Below are positions 44,055 to 53,376 of a stretch of DNA of 64,000 nucleotides, piece by piece (position 1 is the first letter of the stretch; every line of letters starts with the position of its first letter). Origin of the DNA: Seleniibacterium sp963677135 (GTDB lineage: Bacteria; Desulfobacterota; Desulfuromonadia; Desulfuromonadales; Geopsychrobacteraceae); assembly GCA_963677135.2 (NCBI GenBank), contig CAXXLS010000017.1, positions 682,001-746,000 of the forward strand. The letters run 5' to 3'. Under the pieces are notes generated by a model. It was not told the origin of the DNA, made no database searches, and saw only the letters and a program-made list of their open reading frames with translations. The position numbers and the translations under genes are program-made.

Positions 44055-44885
44055 ATGACTGAGGTGACCGACCAGACGCAAAAACGGGTATATATCATTT
44101 CGGACGGAATCGGGCAGAGCGCCATCAATGTTCTGAAAGCGAGCCTTATCCAGTTTGACGTCCCGACGTCTATTCTGCGTGTGTTTTCACGAATGGACAA
44201 CCTGGAACGCATACAGGTGATTCTGAACACCGCCAAGGAGGATGATGCTTTTGTCGCCTTTACCATCGCCAAGCATGAAACGCGCGACAGGGTCAAGGAA
44301 ATCTGCCAGGAGATGGGGCTGATGTATCATGATATCCTCGGACCGCCTATTGAAAAACTCTCGACCTATCTGGGGTTGGAGCCGAAAGAAAGCCCCAACC
44401 TGCTGAGAAAGGTTGACAGCAAATATTTCGAGCGGATAGAGGCCATCGAATTCACGATGAAATATGACGATGGCCAGGATGTCAACAAGATCTACGAAGC
44501 GGATATCATCATTCTGGGATTGTCGAGGACGTCCAAGACGCCGACCTCGTACATGCTGGCTCAACAGGGTTACAAGGTCGTCAACATCCCATTGATGCTC
44601 GAAGTCCCCATGCCTGAAGAACTTTACAAGGTCGATCAGAACCGGATCGTCTGCCTGGTTATGGATTCGGAGGTTCTGCAAAAGGTTCGCAGCGCCCGCA
44701 TCAAGCACTATCAGACACGCAGCAACTATACCGATCTGATGCATATTTTCAACGAGATGGAAATGGTCCATGAACTGGCCAAAAAGAACAAGAAATGGCA
44801 TATCATCGATACTACGAACAAATCGGTCGAAGAAACCTCTCGGGAAATTATCAGCGCGGTGTTCGGACAGTCCCAGGAATTTTAG
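44055..44885 (+). CDS. ppsR: PEP synthase regulatory protein (bifunctional kinase/pyrophosphorylase)
   Basis: A 276-aa DUF299-family protein. It opens with KRVYIISDGIGQSAINVLKASLIQF (about residues 10-34), carries the P-loop-like region around GLSRTSKTPTSYMLAQQGYKVVNIPL (about 154-180), and ends with NKSVEETSREII. These proteins phosphorylate PEP synthase with ADP to switch it off and restore it by phosphorolysis. ATG at 44055 is preceded by GGGACGGAG; an in-frame upstream start at 43974 overlaps a region without an SD. No PEP synthase gene is in the window. It may be transcribed with the CoA-transferase gene 98 bases upstream. Confidence 0.92.
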   Translation: MTEVTDQTQKRVYIISDGIGQSAINVLKASLIQFDVPTSILRVFSRMDNLERIQVILNTAKEDDAFVAFTIAKHETRDRVKEICQEMGLMYHDILGPPIEKLSTYLGLEPKESPNLLRKVDSKYFERIEAIEFTMKYDDGQDVNKIYEADIIILGLSRTSKTPTSYMLAQQGYKVVNIPLMLEVPMPEELYKVDQNRIVCLVMDSEVLQKVRSARIKHYQTRSNYTDLMHIFNEMEMVHELAKKNKKWHIIDTTNKSVEETSREIISAVFGQSQEF

Positions 44886-45209
44886 GACAGAAGGCCTGTC
44901 GAGCGTGATTAAAAGCGTGGGCTGCTCATGAACATGTCAATTCATAATCGCCATTCGGCTTAATTTGTTCGCCTGACCCCCACGGGATCACAATCTCCTT
45001 ATACGAATTCCAGCTTTATATTTTCTGTCTGAACGGGCAGGGCGATGCTATCTCCCTGAATATTCATTACAATGCCTACCCCAATGCGGTGAAATTCCGA
45101 ACTTCTGTGCCTGTAAAATAAAAAAGCGTTTTACTCTTCTGGTTTTTTGAGTGAAACTCGCTATAATTTAAGGCGTTGGGCGTTAACCATCTGCAAAGGG
45201 AGTGGACCT
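44886..45209. other. 324-bp intergenic stretch before the sulfite oxidase gene
   Basis: Holds a consensus -10 at 45162-45167 and otherwise nothing I can name; no convincing gene and no clear terminator for ppsR. Confidence 0.6.
45162..45167 (+). promoter_or_regulatory. Promoter -10 box (TATAAT) for the sulfite oxidase gene
   Basis: A perfect TATAAT lies 43 bases before the ATG; the -35 region (around CTGGTT/TGGTTT, 16-17 bases upstream) is weak, so an activator could be needed. Confidence 0.55.
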
Positions 45210-46502
45210 ATGGCAAATGAAAAAGATCCCAGGAATGAACAGAATGGTCACCAGAACGATCTCGAGAACAGTACGGATTTTTCGAGAAGATCCTTTATTC
45301 GAACCGGCAGCGTGGCGACCATGGCCGCCGCCATCGGCATGCAGATTCCTTTCGGAAGACTTTTGCCCGAAGGCGTACAACTGGTCGGCACCGCTCATGC
45401 CGCAGATATGATGACGATCGATGGTAAAATTCCGGAGATGATTGTCCTCAACGACAAGCCGCTCAATGCCGAACCTCCTCCACATTTTCTGGATGACAGC
45501 GTCACTCCGTTCGACAAGATGTTTATCCGCAATAACGGCATTCCCCCGGTCAATGTCGATGCGGCCAGCTGGACCCTGACCATTGAGGGGGAATCCGCTA
45601 AAAAATCGGTGACCTTAAGTCTTGCCGAACTGAAGAAGAAGTTCAAGGCCTACACCTATCAGATTCAGCTCGAGTGCGGTGGCAATGGCCGTTCGGAGTT
45701 CAACCCTCCGGCCACGGGAAACCAGTGGCGGGTCGGGGCGATCAGTTGCGCCGAGTGGACGGGGGCCCGGCTGCGGGATGTTCTCGAGTATGCCGGCGTC
45801 AAGGATGATGCCGTTTATATCGGCTATTACGGTGCCGATACTCATGTCAGCGGTGATCCCAAAAAGGTTGTCATCTCCCGTGGGGTTCCGATGGCCAAAG
45901 CGCTGGAAGATGAATCCCTTATCGCCTGGGCTATGAACGGGGAGGATATTCCCCCCATTCACGGATATCCCCTGCGTCTGATAACCGGTGGGTGGCCCGC
46001 TTCTACCTCCGGGAAATGGCTCAATCGCATTGTCATCCGCAACAAGGTCCACGATGGTCCCAAGATGACCGGCATGTCCTACCGGGTCCCTGCCTATCCG
46101 GTGGCACCGGGGACCAAGGTTCCGGAAAAGGATATGGTGGTTATCGAGTCGATGCCGGTCAAATCGATTATCACCTCGCCAAAATCCGGATCACTGGCGA
46201 CATTGGGGCAGGAGCTTGAGGTTCGAGGGCATGCCTGGGCCGGGGATTATTCTGTCAAGGCGATGGATATCTCCATCGATTTCGGCAGTACCTGGCACTC
46301 CTGCGACCTGAAGAGTCCGGGCAACCGCCTGGCCTGGCAGGACTGGTCGGCAAAAGTCAGTTTCCCGCAGGCCGGATATTATGAAATCTGGGCCCGTGCG
46401 ACTGATGAGAACGGCAATATGCAGCCCATGGTCGTGCCCGGTTGGAATCCACGGGGCTACCTGAACAACGCCTGTCATCGGGTTGCCGTAAAAGCCCTGT
46501 AA
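45210..46502 (+). CDS. Tat-exported sulfite oxidase-like molybdoenzyme
   Basis: A 430-aa molybdopterin protein of the sulfite oxidase family. A Tat signal is visible: FSRRSFIRTGSVATMAAAIGM (about residues 27-47), with cleavage probably after TAHA. The molybdenum ligand is Cys156 in IQLECGGNGRSEF; GYPLRLITGGWPASTSGKWLNRI is the cofactor-binding block, and a C-terminal immunoglobulin-like dimerisation domain (about 330-430) ends the protein. It would oxidise sulfite, or a similar oxyanion, in the periplasm. A cytochrome gene follows after 18 bases as the likely electron acceptor. ATG at 45210 has AAGGGAG before it. Confidence 0.9.
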   Translation: MANEKDPRNEQNGHQNDLENSTDFSRRSFIRTGSVATMAAAIGMQIPFGRLLPEGVQLVGTAHAADMMTIDGKIPEMIVLNDKPLNAEPPPHFLDDSVTPFDKMFIRNNGIPPVNVDAASWTLTIEGESAKKSVTLSLAELKKKFKAYTYQIQLECGGNGRSEFNPPATGNQWRVGAISCAEWTGARLRDVLEYAGVKDDAVYIGYYGADTHVSGDPKKVVISRGVPMAKALEDESLIAWAMNGEDIPPIHGYPLRLITGGWPASTSGKWLNRIVIRNKVHDGPKMTGMSYRVPAYPVAPGTKVPEKDMVVIESMPVKSIITSPKSGSLATLGQELEVRGHAWAGDYSVKAMDISIDFGSTWHSCDLKSPGNRLAWQDWSAKVSFPQAGYYEIWARATDENGNMQPMVVPGWNPRGYLNNACHRVAVKAL

Positions 46503-46520
46503 TCAGAACGGAGGGAAAGC

Positions 46521-46865
46521 ATGAAAATCCTACGACCGCTATGTGTTGCCCTGGTATTGCTGGTGCTCGCGATCCCGGCTCTGTCTGCGGAAGAAAAGAT
46601 CGATCAGGAGACCGGGTTGATCATGGCCCCGGGATTTGATCAGGTGAAGGAGGTCTGCACCGTCTGTCATTCCGCCATGCTTATCACTCAGAACAAGGCC
46701 GACCGGGACGGCTGGCTTGAAATGATTCGCTGGATGCAGGAGAAACAGGGGCTGCAGGACCTGGAGGCTGATCTGGAGAATACCATTCTCGACTATCTGG
46801 CCGCGAACTACGGTCCGACGGCTGCCTCCCGGCGGCCACCCCTTCAGGTGACGTTTCCGGAATAA
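46521..46865 (+). CDS. Small periplasmic monohaem c-type cytochrome
   Basis: A 114-aa protein with a Sec signal peptide (MKILRPLCVALVLLVLAIPA, cut near LSA-EEK) and one haem motif, CTVCH, at about residues 38-42. A later Met in LEMIRWMQEKQGL could be the sixth ligand. It is placed like SorB-type cytochromes behind a sulfite oxidase-like gene and probably carries its electrons to the respiratory chain. A strong terminator follows. Confidence 0.88.
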   Translation: MKILRPLCVALVLLVLAIPALSAEEKIDQETGLIMAPGFDQVKEVCTVCHSAMLITQNKADRDGWLEMIRWMQEKQGLQDLEADLENTILDYLAANYGPTAASRRPPLQVTFPE

Positions 46866-46927
46866 CCTGAGGCAATAAACCGACCGGGTCGTCAGCGCAC
46901 CTTACGCCTGGCCTGGCCAGGTGAATA

Positions 46928-46973
46928 AAAACAGGATGATCCCGAGAATGTCTTCGGGATCATCCTGTTTTTT
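46928..46973 (+). terminator. Rho-independent terminator
   Basis: AACAGGATGATCCCGA and TCGGGATCATCCTGTT form a long perfect stem with an 8-base loop, followed by T-rich sequence. The flanking A and T runs make it possibly bidirectional. Confidence 0.93.
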
Positions 46974-47044
46974 ATGCCATCATAAAAGCGTTCATCAACC
47001 CTCAGCTTTTCGTTTTTCTGCGCGCCTAAGGAGGTTCCCCGTTT

Positions 47045-48661
47045 ATGGAGGCGATCAGCACCGACGTTCTGGTGATTGGCGGCGGCCTGGCCGGCCTTTC
47101 CGCAGCGCTCGAAGCCAAAACCGCGGGCAGAGATGTTCTCCTGGTCTGCAAACAGTTGCCCGGCCGCAGTGGCAATACCCTGGTGGCCGCGACCAATATC
47201 ACCACGCTTGTCCAAGGGGATGAGACCGGCCGCTCTCTCCTGATCCAGGATACCATCGAGGGGGGACGCCAAATCGGGGACCGGACCCTGATCGAAACCA
47301 TGGCGCGGTCAGCATCTGAAGCCCTCGATTTTCTCAGATCCTGCGGGGTTGAGTTTCACCACAAAAATCATCATCTGCTTCTGCGTATGACCCCCGGACA
47401 CCGTGTGGCCCGCACCGCCACCTGCGTGAATAAAAACTGGCCGGTCCAGGCAAAGGGGCAGGCGCTGCTGCTTCCATTGTTGAGCACAATTCAAAAATTG
47501 GGGGTTCGTACCCTTGAATGGTGCATGGTTGTCGATCTGATCAAAGAGAAAGACCGGGTCATTGGCGCGCTGGTCCTGGATCGCGCTGGTCAGATGTTTC
47601 CGATTTATGCAGGTTCGGTCATCCTGGCATGCGGTGGTGGGGGACGCCTCTACCTGCATACCAACAACACGCGTGACGTCACCGGTGACGGTCTGGCCCT
47701 GGCCTGGCGGGGTGGCGCGCAATTGCGCGATCTTGAATTCGTTCAGTTTTTCCCCGCCATGGGAATGGTCCCGCTCAAGCAGGTGATCCCCACTCCCCTG
47801 TTTGGCGACGGAGCCATTTTCAGGAACAGGCATGGCGAGGCGTTTCTGAAAAAATATCATCCTGATGGTGAGAAAACCGCGGGCAGAGATGTCATGAGCC
47901 GGGCCATTTACAGCGAAATCAGCGCGGGGAAGGGCGTGGAGGGCGGTGTGTACCTGGACCTGAGCCGGGTCCCCGAGAGGATTGCCCGGACCCGCTATCC
48001 CGATTTGTGGGACAACTTTTCCCGGCGTGGGTACGATCTGTTTCGACAACCTGTCATCGTCGGTTTGTCAGCCCATTTCCTGATGGGAGGAGCCGTCATC
48101 AATGCGCGCGCCGAAACGACCGTAGCAGGCCTTTATGCCTGCGGCGAAGCGGCCGCGGGTATTCATGGGGCCAACCGGATTGGGGGGAATGCCCTCCTTG
48201 AAGCGGTTGTCTTCGGACGCATCGCCGGAATTTCTGCGGCACAGGCGGTAACGGACTTTGACCGGGGGATGGCCAGTTCTGTCGAGATGGCTTCTGAAAA
48301 GCCAGATCTGGAAGAACTGAAAGCAATCAATTTCGAGATTACGACCGCCTTGTGGCAATCTGCCGGGGTGGTGCGTCATGGTGATGGCCTTGCCGCAGGC
48401 CTCGAGGTTCTGGCTGCTCTTCAGGAACGTTTCGATTCATCCCCTGTCGCCCGGTCGAGCCGTTCCTGGTGGGAGGTGAAAAACAAGCTGACTGTCGGCC
48501 GTCTGATTCTAAATGCCGCTCTGATGCGCAGGGAAAGTCGCGGTGCTCATTTCCGGTTCGATTTTCCAGAGCCGGATAATGGGCACTGGCTTGGCGTCAT
48601 CACTACGACACGCTGCGCCGAACCAGAGTTCTCTTTCTCTCCCGTTGTTTTTGCCTCCTGA
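47045..48661 (+). CDS. FAD-dependent oxidoreductase of the fumarate reductase/L-aspartate oxidase type
   Basis: A 538-aa flavoprotein. The FAD Rossmann motif is TDVLVIGGGLAGLSAALEAK (about residues 6-25), and GRSGNTLVAATNITTL is the next FAD block. The substrate-domain region includes RDVMSRAIYSEI with conserved Arg, and the C-terminal FAD loop GLYACGEAAAGIHGANRIGGNALLEAVVFGRIAG is typical. These enzymes oxidise or reduce C4 dicarboxylates or related acids. No iron-sulfur or membrane subunit gene is adjacent, so it is probably a soluble paralogue and not succinate dehydrogenase itself. Start ATG follows AAGGAGG. Confidence 0.88.
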   Translation: MEAISTDVLVIGGGLAGLSAALEAKTAGRDVLLVCKQLPGRSGNTLVAATNITTLVQGDETGRSLLIQDTIEGGRQIGDRTLIETMARSASEALDFLRSCGVEFHHKNHHLLLRMTPGHRVARTATCVNKNWPVQAKGQALLLPLLSTIQKLGVRTLEWCMVVDLIKEKDRVIGALVLDRAGQMFPIYAGSVILACGGGGRLYLHTNNTRDVTGDGLALAWRGGAQLRDLEFVQFFPAMGMVPLKQVIPTPLFGDGAIFRNRHGEAFLKKYHPDGEKTAGRDVMSRAIYSEISAGKGVEGGVYLDLSRVPERIARTRYPDLWDNFSRRGYDLFRQPVIVGLSAHFLMGGAVINARAETTVAGLYACGEAAAGIHGANRIGGNALLEAVVFGRIAGISAAQAVTDFDRGMASSVEMASEKPDLEELKAINFEITTALWQSAGVVRHGDGLAAGLEVLAALQERFDSSPVARSSRSWWEVKNKLTVGRLILNAALMRRESRGAHFRFDFPEPDNGHWLGVITTTRCAEPEFSFSPVVFAS

Positions 48662-48892
48662 TGCTCCTTTGTACCGGGCAGGGTTTTCCGGATATGCTGC
48701 TCTAATTTTCGTAGCCTGAGCCCGGGGCTTTCTATTGACCTGGGTCGCTTACGGCGGTATTGCTATTAGCGTTCATCCCTTGAAGGGCCGCTTTCGACTG
48801 ATTAAGCCACCTGCGGCTGTTCGGAACTTTGGGACGGAGACGTATTTCACCCGGAATTTCTACCGATAGACAGACAAATAAGGAGAGTTGCA

Positions 48893-49513
48893 ATGAACGT
48901 GTTGATGGTCAATGGCAGTCCTCATGCCGAAGGTTGCACCTATACTGCCCTGACTGAAATTGCCGAGGAACTGAAAAAAAACGATATCGACAGCCGGATC
49001 CTGCATATCGGTAGCGAGGGGATCAAGGGGTGCAAGGCCTGCGGAGTGTGCGCAAAAACCGGTTACTGCGTTTACACCGATGACAAGGTCAACGAATGCG
49101 TCGATCTGCTGAAAGAGGCAGACGGTTTTATCGTCGGATCGCCGGTCTATTTTGCCGGTCCCAACGCTTCCTGTTGTGCCTTTCTGGACCGGGTTTTTTA
49201 CCTTAAGGCCGATCAATACGCTTTTAAGCCTGCCGCGGCCATCACCAGCAGCCGCCGCGCCGGCAGCAGCGCATCCTTTGATCGTCTCAACAAATATTTC
49301 ACCTTCGCCCAGATGCCGATCGTGTCATCCCACTATTGGACCTCTATCCACGGGACCGCTGCTGATGAGGCCGCTCAGGATCTCGAAGGTCTGCAGATGA
49401 TGAGGATTCTCGGTCGCAACATGGCCTGGCTGCTTAAGTGCATCGCCGCTGCGCAAGGCACCGTCGCCTATCCGCAGCTTGAAAAACGGACCAAATTCAG
49501 CCTGATCAGGTAG
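48893..49513 (+). CDS. Flavodoxin-fold NAD(P)H-dependent reductase with Cys cluster
   Basis: A 206-aa FMN reductase-type protein. VLMVNGSPHAEGCTYTAL (about residues 3-20) is the FMN phosphate loop; GCKACGVCAKTGYC (about 47-60) is a compact four-cysteine motif like that of iron-sulfur flavoproteins, and ADGFIVGSPVYFAGPNA is the second FMN block. It may shuttle electrons from ferredoxin or NAD(P)H. It has its own SD (AAGGAG) and is followed by a long hairpin. Confidence 0.9.
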   Translation: MNVLMVNGSPHAEGCTYTALTEIAEELKKNDIDSRILHIGSEGIKGCKACGVCAKTGYCVYTDDKVNECVDLLKEADGFIVGSPVYFAGPNASCCAFLDRVFYLKADQYAFKPAAAITSSRRAGSSASFDRLNKYFTFAQMPIVSSHYWTSIHGTAADEAAQDLEGLQMMRILGRNMAWLLKCIAAAQGTVAYPQLEKRTKFSLIR

Positions 49514-49523
49514 TCCTCCATGA

Positions 49524-49569
49524 AATCGCCGCGACAGTCCTGGCCTGGCGCAGCACTGTCGCGGCGATT
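49524..49569 (+). terminator. Long hairpin after the reductase gene
   Basis: AATCGCCGCGACAGT (49524-49538) pairs perfectly with ACTGTCGCGGCGATT (49555-49569). There is no T-tract, so it may be a processing or stability hairpin and not a classic terminator. Confidence 0.6.
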
Positions 49570-49682
49570 ACCGAGCTAAAAAAAATCATTTGGTGTTCGA
49601 TGCTTATCAATGTTACAAAGCCTGCTCATTCGGACCACAGGGGATCCCTGTGGTTTTTTATTGTGTTATAAGGAAAAAAGCA

Positions 49683-51317
49683 ATGATCAGTGCTAACAAT
49701 ATCGCTCTTGCCTACGGCAAGCGGGTTATTTTCAAAGACGTCAATATCAAGTTCGTGCCTGGCAACTGTTATGGCCTCATCGGGGCCAACGGGGCCGGCA
49801 AATCGACTTTCCTGAAGATTCTTGCCGGAGAGAAGGAAGCCGACAAGGGAGAGGTTTCCGTCGGCCCCGGTGAACGGATCGCCATGCTGCGTCAGGACCA
49901 TTTCGCCTTTGATGAGCATAGCGTTATCGATACCGTCATGATGGGACACGAGCGTTTGTTCCAGGTCAAGTGTGAACGCGAAGCGATTTATGCCAAAGAG
50001 GAATTTACCGACGAGGACGGGGTGAGGTCCGGAGAACTGGAAGCCGAATTTGCTGAATTGAACGGGTATGAAGCCGAATCCGAGGCGGCTGTTCTTCTCA
50101 ACGGCCTGGGCATTCCCGACGATTATCTGCATCGCCAGATGAAGGAACTGGAAGGCGGTGAAAAAGTGCGGGTTCTGCTGGCCCAGGCCCTGTTCGGCAA
50201 TCCCGATGTGCTGCTTCTCGATGAGCCGACCAACCATCTGGACCTGAAATCGATCCAGTGGCTCGAAGATTTTCTGTCGCGGTTTCAGAATACCGTCATC
50301 GTGGTCTCCCACGATCGCCACTTTCTCAATCAGGTCTGTACCCACGTTGCCGATATTGATTTCGGAAAAATCACCGTCTATGTCGGAAATTACGATTTCT
50401 GGTACGAGGCCAGCCAGCTGGCCCTGAAACAGCGCCAGGAGGAAAATCGTAAAGCCACGGACAAGGCCAATGAACTCAAGGAGTTCATTCAGCGTTTCAG
50501 TTCCAACGCCTCGAAGGCCAAGCAGGCGACCTCGAGAAAAAAACTGCTTGAGAAACTGACCATCGAAGAAATGCCCGTTTCGTCCCGGAAATATCCGTTC
50601 GTTTCGTTTAAGCCGGAACGCTCCTGCGGCGATATTATTCTCGAGATCAAGGACCTGAGCAAAACGATTGACGGGGTCAGGGTCCTCGACAACTTCAGCC
50701 TGACCTTGAATAAGGGGGATAAAGTCGCTTTGATCGGCGGCGACAGCCTCATCAAGACCACCCTGTTCCAGATTCTTGAAGGAGAACTGGCTCCCGACAG
50801 CGGCTCCTTCCGGTGGGGCGTGACCATAACCCCGGCCTTTTTTCCCATCGACAACGCCCATTATTTTACCAGGGACCTGTCCCTGGTTGACTGGCTGTTG
50901 CAATTCGCTCCAACCGAAGGGGAAAGTTTTGCCCGCGGTTTTCTTGGCCGTATGCTGTTTTCCGGCGACGAGGCTAAAAAGAAGGCGACGGTTCTTTCCG
51001 GTGGGGAGAAGGTGCGCTGCATGTTGGCGAAGATGATGCTGACCAATGCCAATGTGCTGATTTTTGATGAGCCGACCAACCACCTGGATCTGGAATCGAT
51101 TACGGCCCTGAATAATGGCCTGATGGCCTTTCCCGAGGTCATCCTGTTTACCAGCCATGACCAGAAAATCCTGGAAACAGTCGCCAACCGTATCATAGAA
51201 TTTACCCCGCAGGGCTATATCGATCGCATGCTGACCTTTTCTGAATACCTGGAAAGCCCCGAGGTGGCCAAAATGCGCGAGCAGCATTATTCCGGTGAGG
51301 CCGCCCTGACGCTCTAG
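49683..51317 (+). CDS. ABC-F family ATPase (YbiT-like)
   Basis: A 544-aa protein with two ABC domains and no membrane segments, closest in my memory to E. coli YbiT (YGLIGANGAGKSTFLKIL, ERIAMLRQDHFAF, DTVMMGHERL). Domain 1 has a normal Walker A, LEGGEKVRVLLAQAL signature and LLLDEPTNHLDL. The linker (RFSSNASKAKQATSRKKLLEK) is the P-site tRNA interaction motif region of ABC-F factors. Domain 2 has LSGGEKVRCMLAKMM and LIFDEPTNHLDL, but its Walker A reads IGGDSLIKTT around Lys358, lacking the Gly before Lys. ABC-F proteins act on ribosomes. ATG at 49683 has AAGGAAAAAAGCA before it. Confidence 0.92.
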   Translation: MISANNIALAYGKRVIFKDVNIKFVPGNCYGLIGANGAGKSTFLKILAGEKEADKGEVSVGPGERIAMLRQDHFAFDEHSVIDTVMMGHERLFQVKCEREAIYAKEEFTDEDGVRSGELEAEFAELNGYEAESEAAVLLNGLGIPDDYLHRQMKELEGGEKVRVLLAQALFGNPDVLLLDEPTNHLDLKSIQWLEDFLSRFQNTVIVVSHDRHFLNQVCTHVADIDFGKITVYVGNYDFWYEASQLALKQRQEENRKATDKANELKEFIQRFSSNASKAKQATSRKKLLEKLTIEEMPVSSRKYPFVSFKPERSCGDIILEIKDLSKTIDGVRVLDNFSLTLNKGDKVALIGGDSLIKTTLFQILEGELAPDSGSFRWGVTITPAFFPIDNAHYFTRDLSLVDWLLQFAPTEGESFARGFLGRMLFSGDEAKKKATVLSGGEKVRCMLAKMMLTNANVLIFDEPTNHLDLESITALNNGLMAFPEVILFTSHDQKILETVANRIIEFTPQGYIDRMLTFSEYLESPEVAKMREQHYSGEAALTL

Positions 51318-51375
51318 CCTTGTCTGTCATCATTTTTGCCCATGGCCTGTTCTGTGGGCCGTTACGGAGGTAGCA

Positions 51376-51687
51376 ATGATTTACCTGGTTGTCACCATGG
51401 ACATCAAAGAAGGGAAAATGGATGAATTTCTGGCAGCATGCCAGCGGATTCGCCCTCAGGTCCTCGCTGAACAGGGGTGCCTGATGTATGATTTTACCCG
51501 CGATATCAGTATCGGATCACCGGTTCAGGAACCTGCTACGGACAACCGTGTCACTCTGCTTGAAAAGTGGGCCAGCAGGGAAGATCTTGATCAACATTCC
51601 GTCTCGAATCACATGAGGGAGTTTGTCGCCCAGGTCGCATCTATGCGGGAAAGGGTTGTGATCAGGAGTACGACGGAGGCTTTCTAG
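51376..51687 (+). CDS. Antibiotic biosynthesis monooxygenase (ABM) domain protein
   Basis: A 103-aa ferredoxin-like alpha/beta barrel protein of the YgiN/ABM type: IYLVVTMDIKEGKMDEFLAACQRIRPQVLAEQGCLMYDFTRD, then VTLLEKWASREDLDQHSVSNHMREF. The EKW and H-x-x-x-H-x-x-x-F pattern is typical. Members oxidise quinol-like molecules or are simply uncharacterised. SD ACGGAGG is well placed. It is separated by 58 bases from the ABC-F gene and may be co-transcribed. Confidence 0.87.
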   Translation: MIYLVVTMDIKEGKMDEFLAACQRIRPQVLAEQGCLMYDFTRDISIGSPVQEPATDNRVTLLEKWASREDLDQHSVSNHMREFVAQVASMRERVVIRSTTEAF

Positions 51688-51725
51688 GCCAGAATACCCT
51701 GCCGGGATGAAATCTCTCCGACCCT

Positions 51726-52998
51726 TCAGGACTCGGCGATAACCGCCAGGAACCTGTCGATATCATAAATTGCCGACTGGGCGGGCGGCGAGATCCGGGG
51801 GAACACCAGATCAAAGCCATGAGCTGTCCATGGCAGGACCAGATTGACGCAGGGTACGCCGTTTTTGCGTAATTTGTCGGCCAGATCGTGGGTTGCCTGG
51901 ATCGGGGTGACGATATCCTGGGATCCCTGGATCAGGAAAGTCGGCGGACAGCCGTCACCGACGTGAGTCACCGGTGAGGCGAGTCGGTAAAGCTCCGGCA
52001 CCTCTTCCAGCCTCCCCCCCCATGACGGTATCGAGTCGCCCGACATCTCTTAGCCGACGAGGCGCTTCCGGACCGACAGGTGGGGATGGCCGCCTGGTAA
52101 AGGTCTTTTGCCCGGTATGCCGATAGGTCGCAACGAGGTCGGTCGGGGCGTAGCAGGAGATGGCGGCGGCGACCCGTAAATCTTTTCCGGCCAGTTCCGG
52201 CGGGTTCAGATCGTGATTGTCAGGTGTGTAGGCTGCCTGCAGGGCCAGATGCCCTCCCGCAGACCCTCCGGCAAGGACAATTTTGTCAGGATCGACATTC
52301 AGCTCCTCAGCGTGATCCTTTGCCCAGTTGACAGCTCTTTTGACGTCGCCAACCATGCCATGAATATCCACCTCCGGGCAGAGCCTGTAGGCCACGTCCA
52401 TGACCGTATATCCCTGGGCCACCAGGTGCCTGAAATAAGGCCTGGTCTGGAAATCCTTATCCCCGGCCCACCAGCCGCTGCCGTGACAATAGATCAGAAT
52501 CACTCCGTTTGGACAATCCCGAGACGGACGCCACAGGTCGCACAGCAATGTTCGGCCGTTCTTCGTGAAGGTCCAGAAAGGAAGGTCCCGCTGCCAGACA
52601 TAAGATGTTTCAGGTGGTGTGTTGAGCTTCCCGGGCCATCTTCGTATCAGCATTGCAGAGTGAAAGAGAGGCGGGGCTCCCTCTTGCAAATCTTCGCCGA
52701 AAGCGGGGGCAAGCTGACGATGAGAGCGCGTGCATGACCGAATATATGAGATCATAATAATGCTGCCCAGCATTCCTCCCATGGCCGTCGTCACTTGCCC
52801 GTTGAGGAAGGCGAGGCCTGTTCCGACCATTCCGCCTGCCAGCCAGATAGGAGACAGGGCTCCGGCGACGAGCTTTGGAAACAAAATAAACCAGCCGAGA
52901 GGAGATCTGAGGTGGATCAGCAGAATTCCGGCCATTGCTAAAGCCAGCCCGCACAGGATCTGGGTCAGGATATCTGGAAATGAACTCGCTGGTATCAT
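51726..52998 (-). pseudogene. Alpha/beta hydrolase (esterase) with a frameshift in a G8 tract
   Basis: Two overlapping frames make one esterase. The first (52998-51955) has four or so hydrophobic N-terminal segments (about residues 10-85), the oxyanion motif YCHGSGWWAG, and the nucleophile elbow LAGGSAGGHLALQ near residue 250. The second (51726-52046) has the missing end: GRLEEVPELYRLASPVTHV, the catalytic Asp region GSQDIVTPIQ and the catalytic His in WTAHGFD. The switch lies at eight consecutive G on the coding strand (52014-52021); removing one joins VMGG directly to RLEEVPELYRLASP. This could be a real mutation, slippage-based switching or a sequencing error. Confidence 0.85.
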
Positions 52999-53168
52999 GT
53001 CGAAACGATTGCCCCTCCAGGGACAAAATCAGAGAAATGAACGGCGAGGGATGAATACGGATTGAATGTGTGTTCAATTGTCCTGCCGGCCGGTCAGAGG
53101 GCTTTCCGGCCCGATCCCTTTAGGACGATCAGGCCGGAATCTTTGTTCCGGAAGCGCAGCCTGCCAGA

Positions 53169-53333
53169 CTATGCCCGTGGCCTTCGGCCCATAACCAGAG
53201 AAACGATAAAAATAACGATGAATATGAAAAACAGGACTTTCGCTATGCCTGTTGCTGCGCCGGCGATACCGCCAAAACCGAAAATGCCGGCGACAATGGC
53301 AACGATCAGAAATGTTAATGCCCAGGAAAGCAT
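53169..53333 (-). CDS. DUF1328 (YtjA-like) small membrane protein
   Basis: A 54-aa protein starting MLSWALTFLIVAIVAGIFGFGG, with a GIAGAATGIAKVLFFIFIVIF second segment and a basic end (MGRRPRA). Two hydrophobic helices and the Trp-Ala-Leu opening with FGFGGIA are the hallmarks of DUF1328. Function is unknown; such genes are often stress-linked. AAAGGAGC lies 11 bases before the ATG, inside a duplicated sequence. The lipoprotein gene is just upstream on the same strand. Confidence 0.88.
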   Translation of the reverse strand: MLSWALTFLIVAIVAGIFGFGGIAGAATGIAKVLFFIFIVIFIVSLVMGRRPRA

Positions 53334-53340
53334 AAAGCGC

Positions 53341-53376
53341 TTGCTCCTTTCAGTGCTTGCTCCTTTCAGTGCTTGC
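53341..53376. repeat. 16-bp tandem repeat carrying the DUF1328 ribosome-binding site
   Basis: TTGCTCCTTTCAGTGC occurs at 53341-53356 and again at 53357-53372, with the first bases of a third copy. On the coding (minus) strand each unit holds AAAGGAGC, so the ribosome-binding sequence is doubled. Confidence 0.85.
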
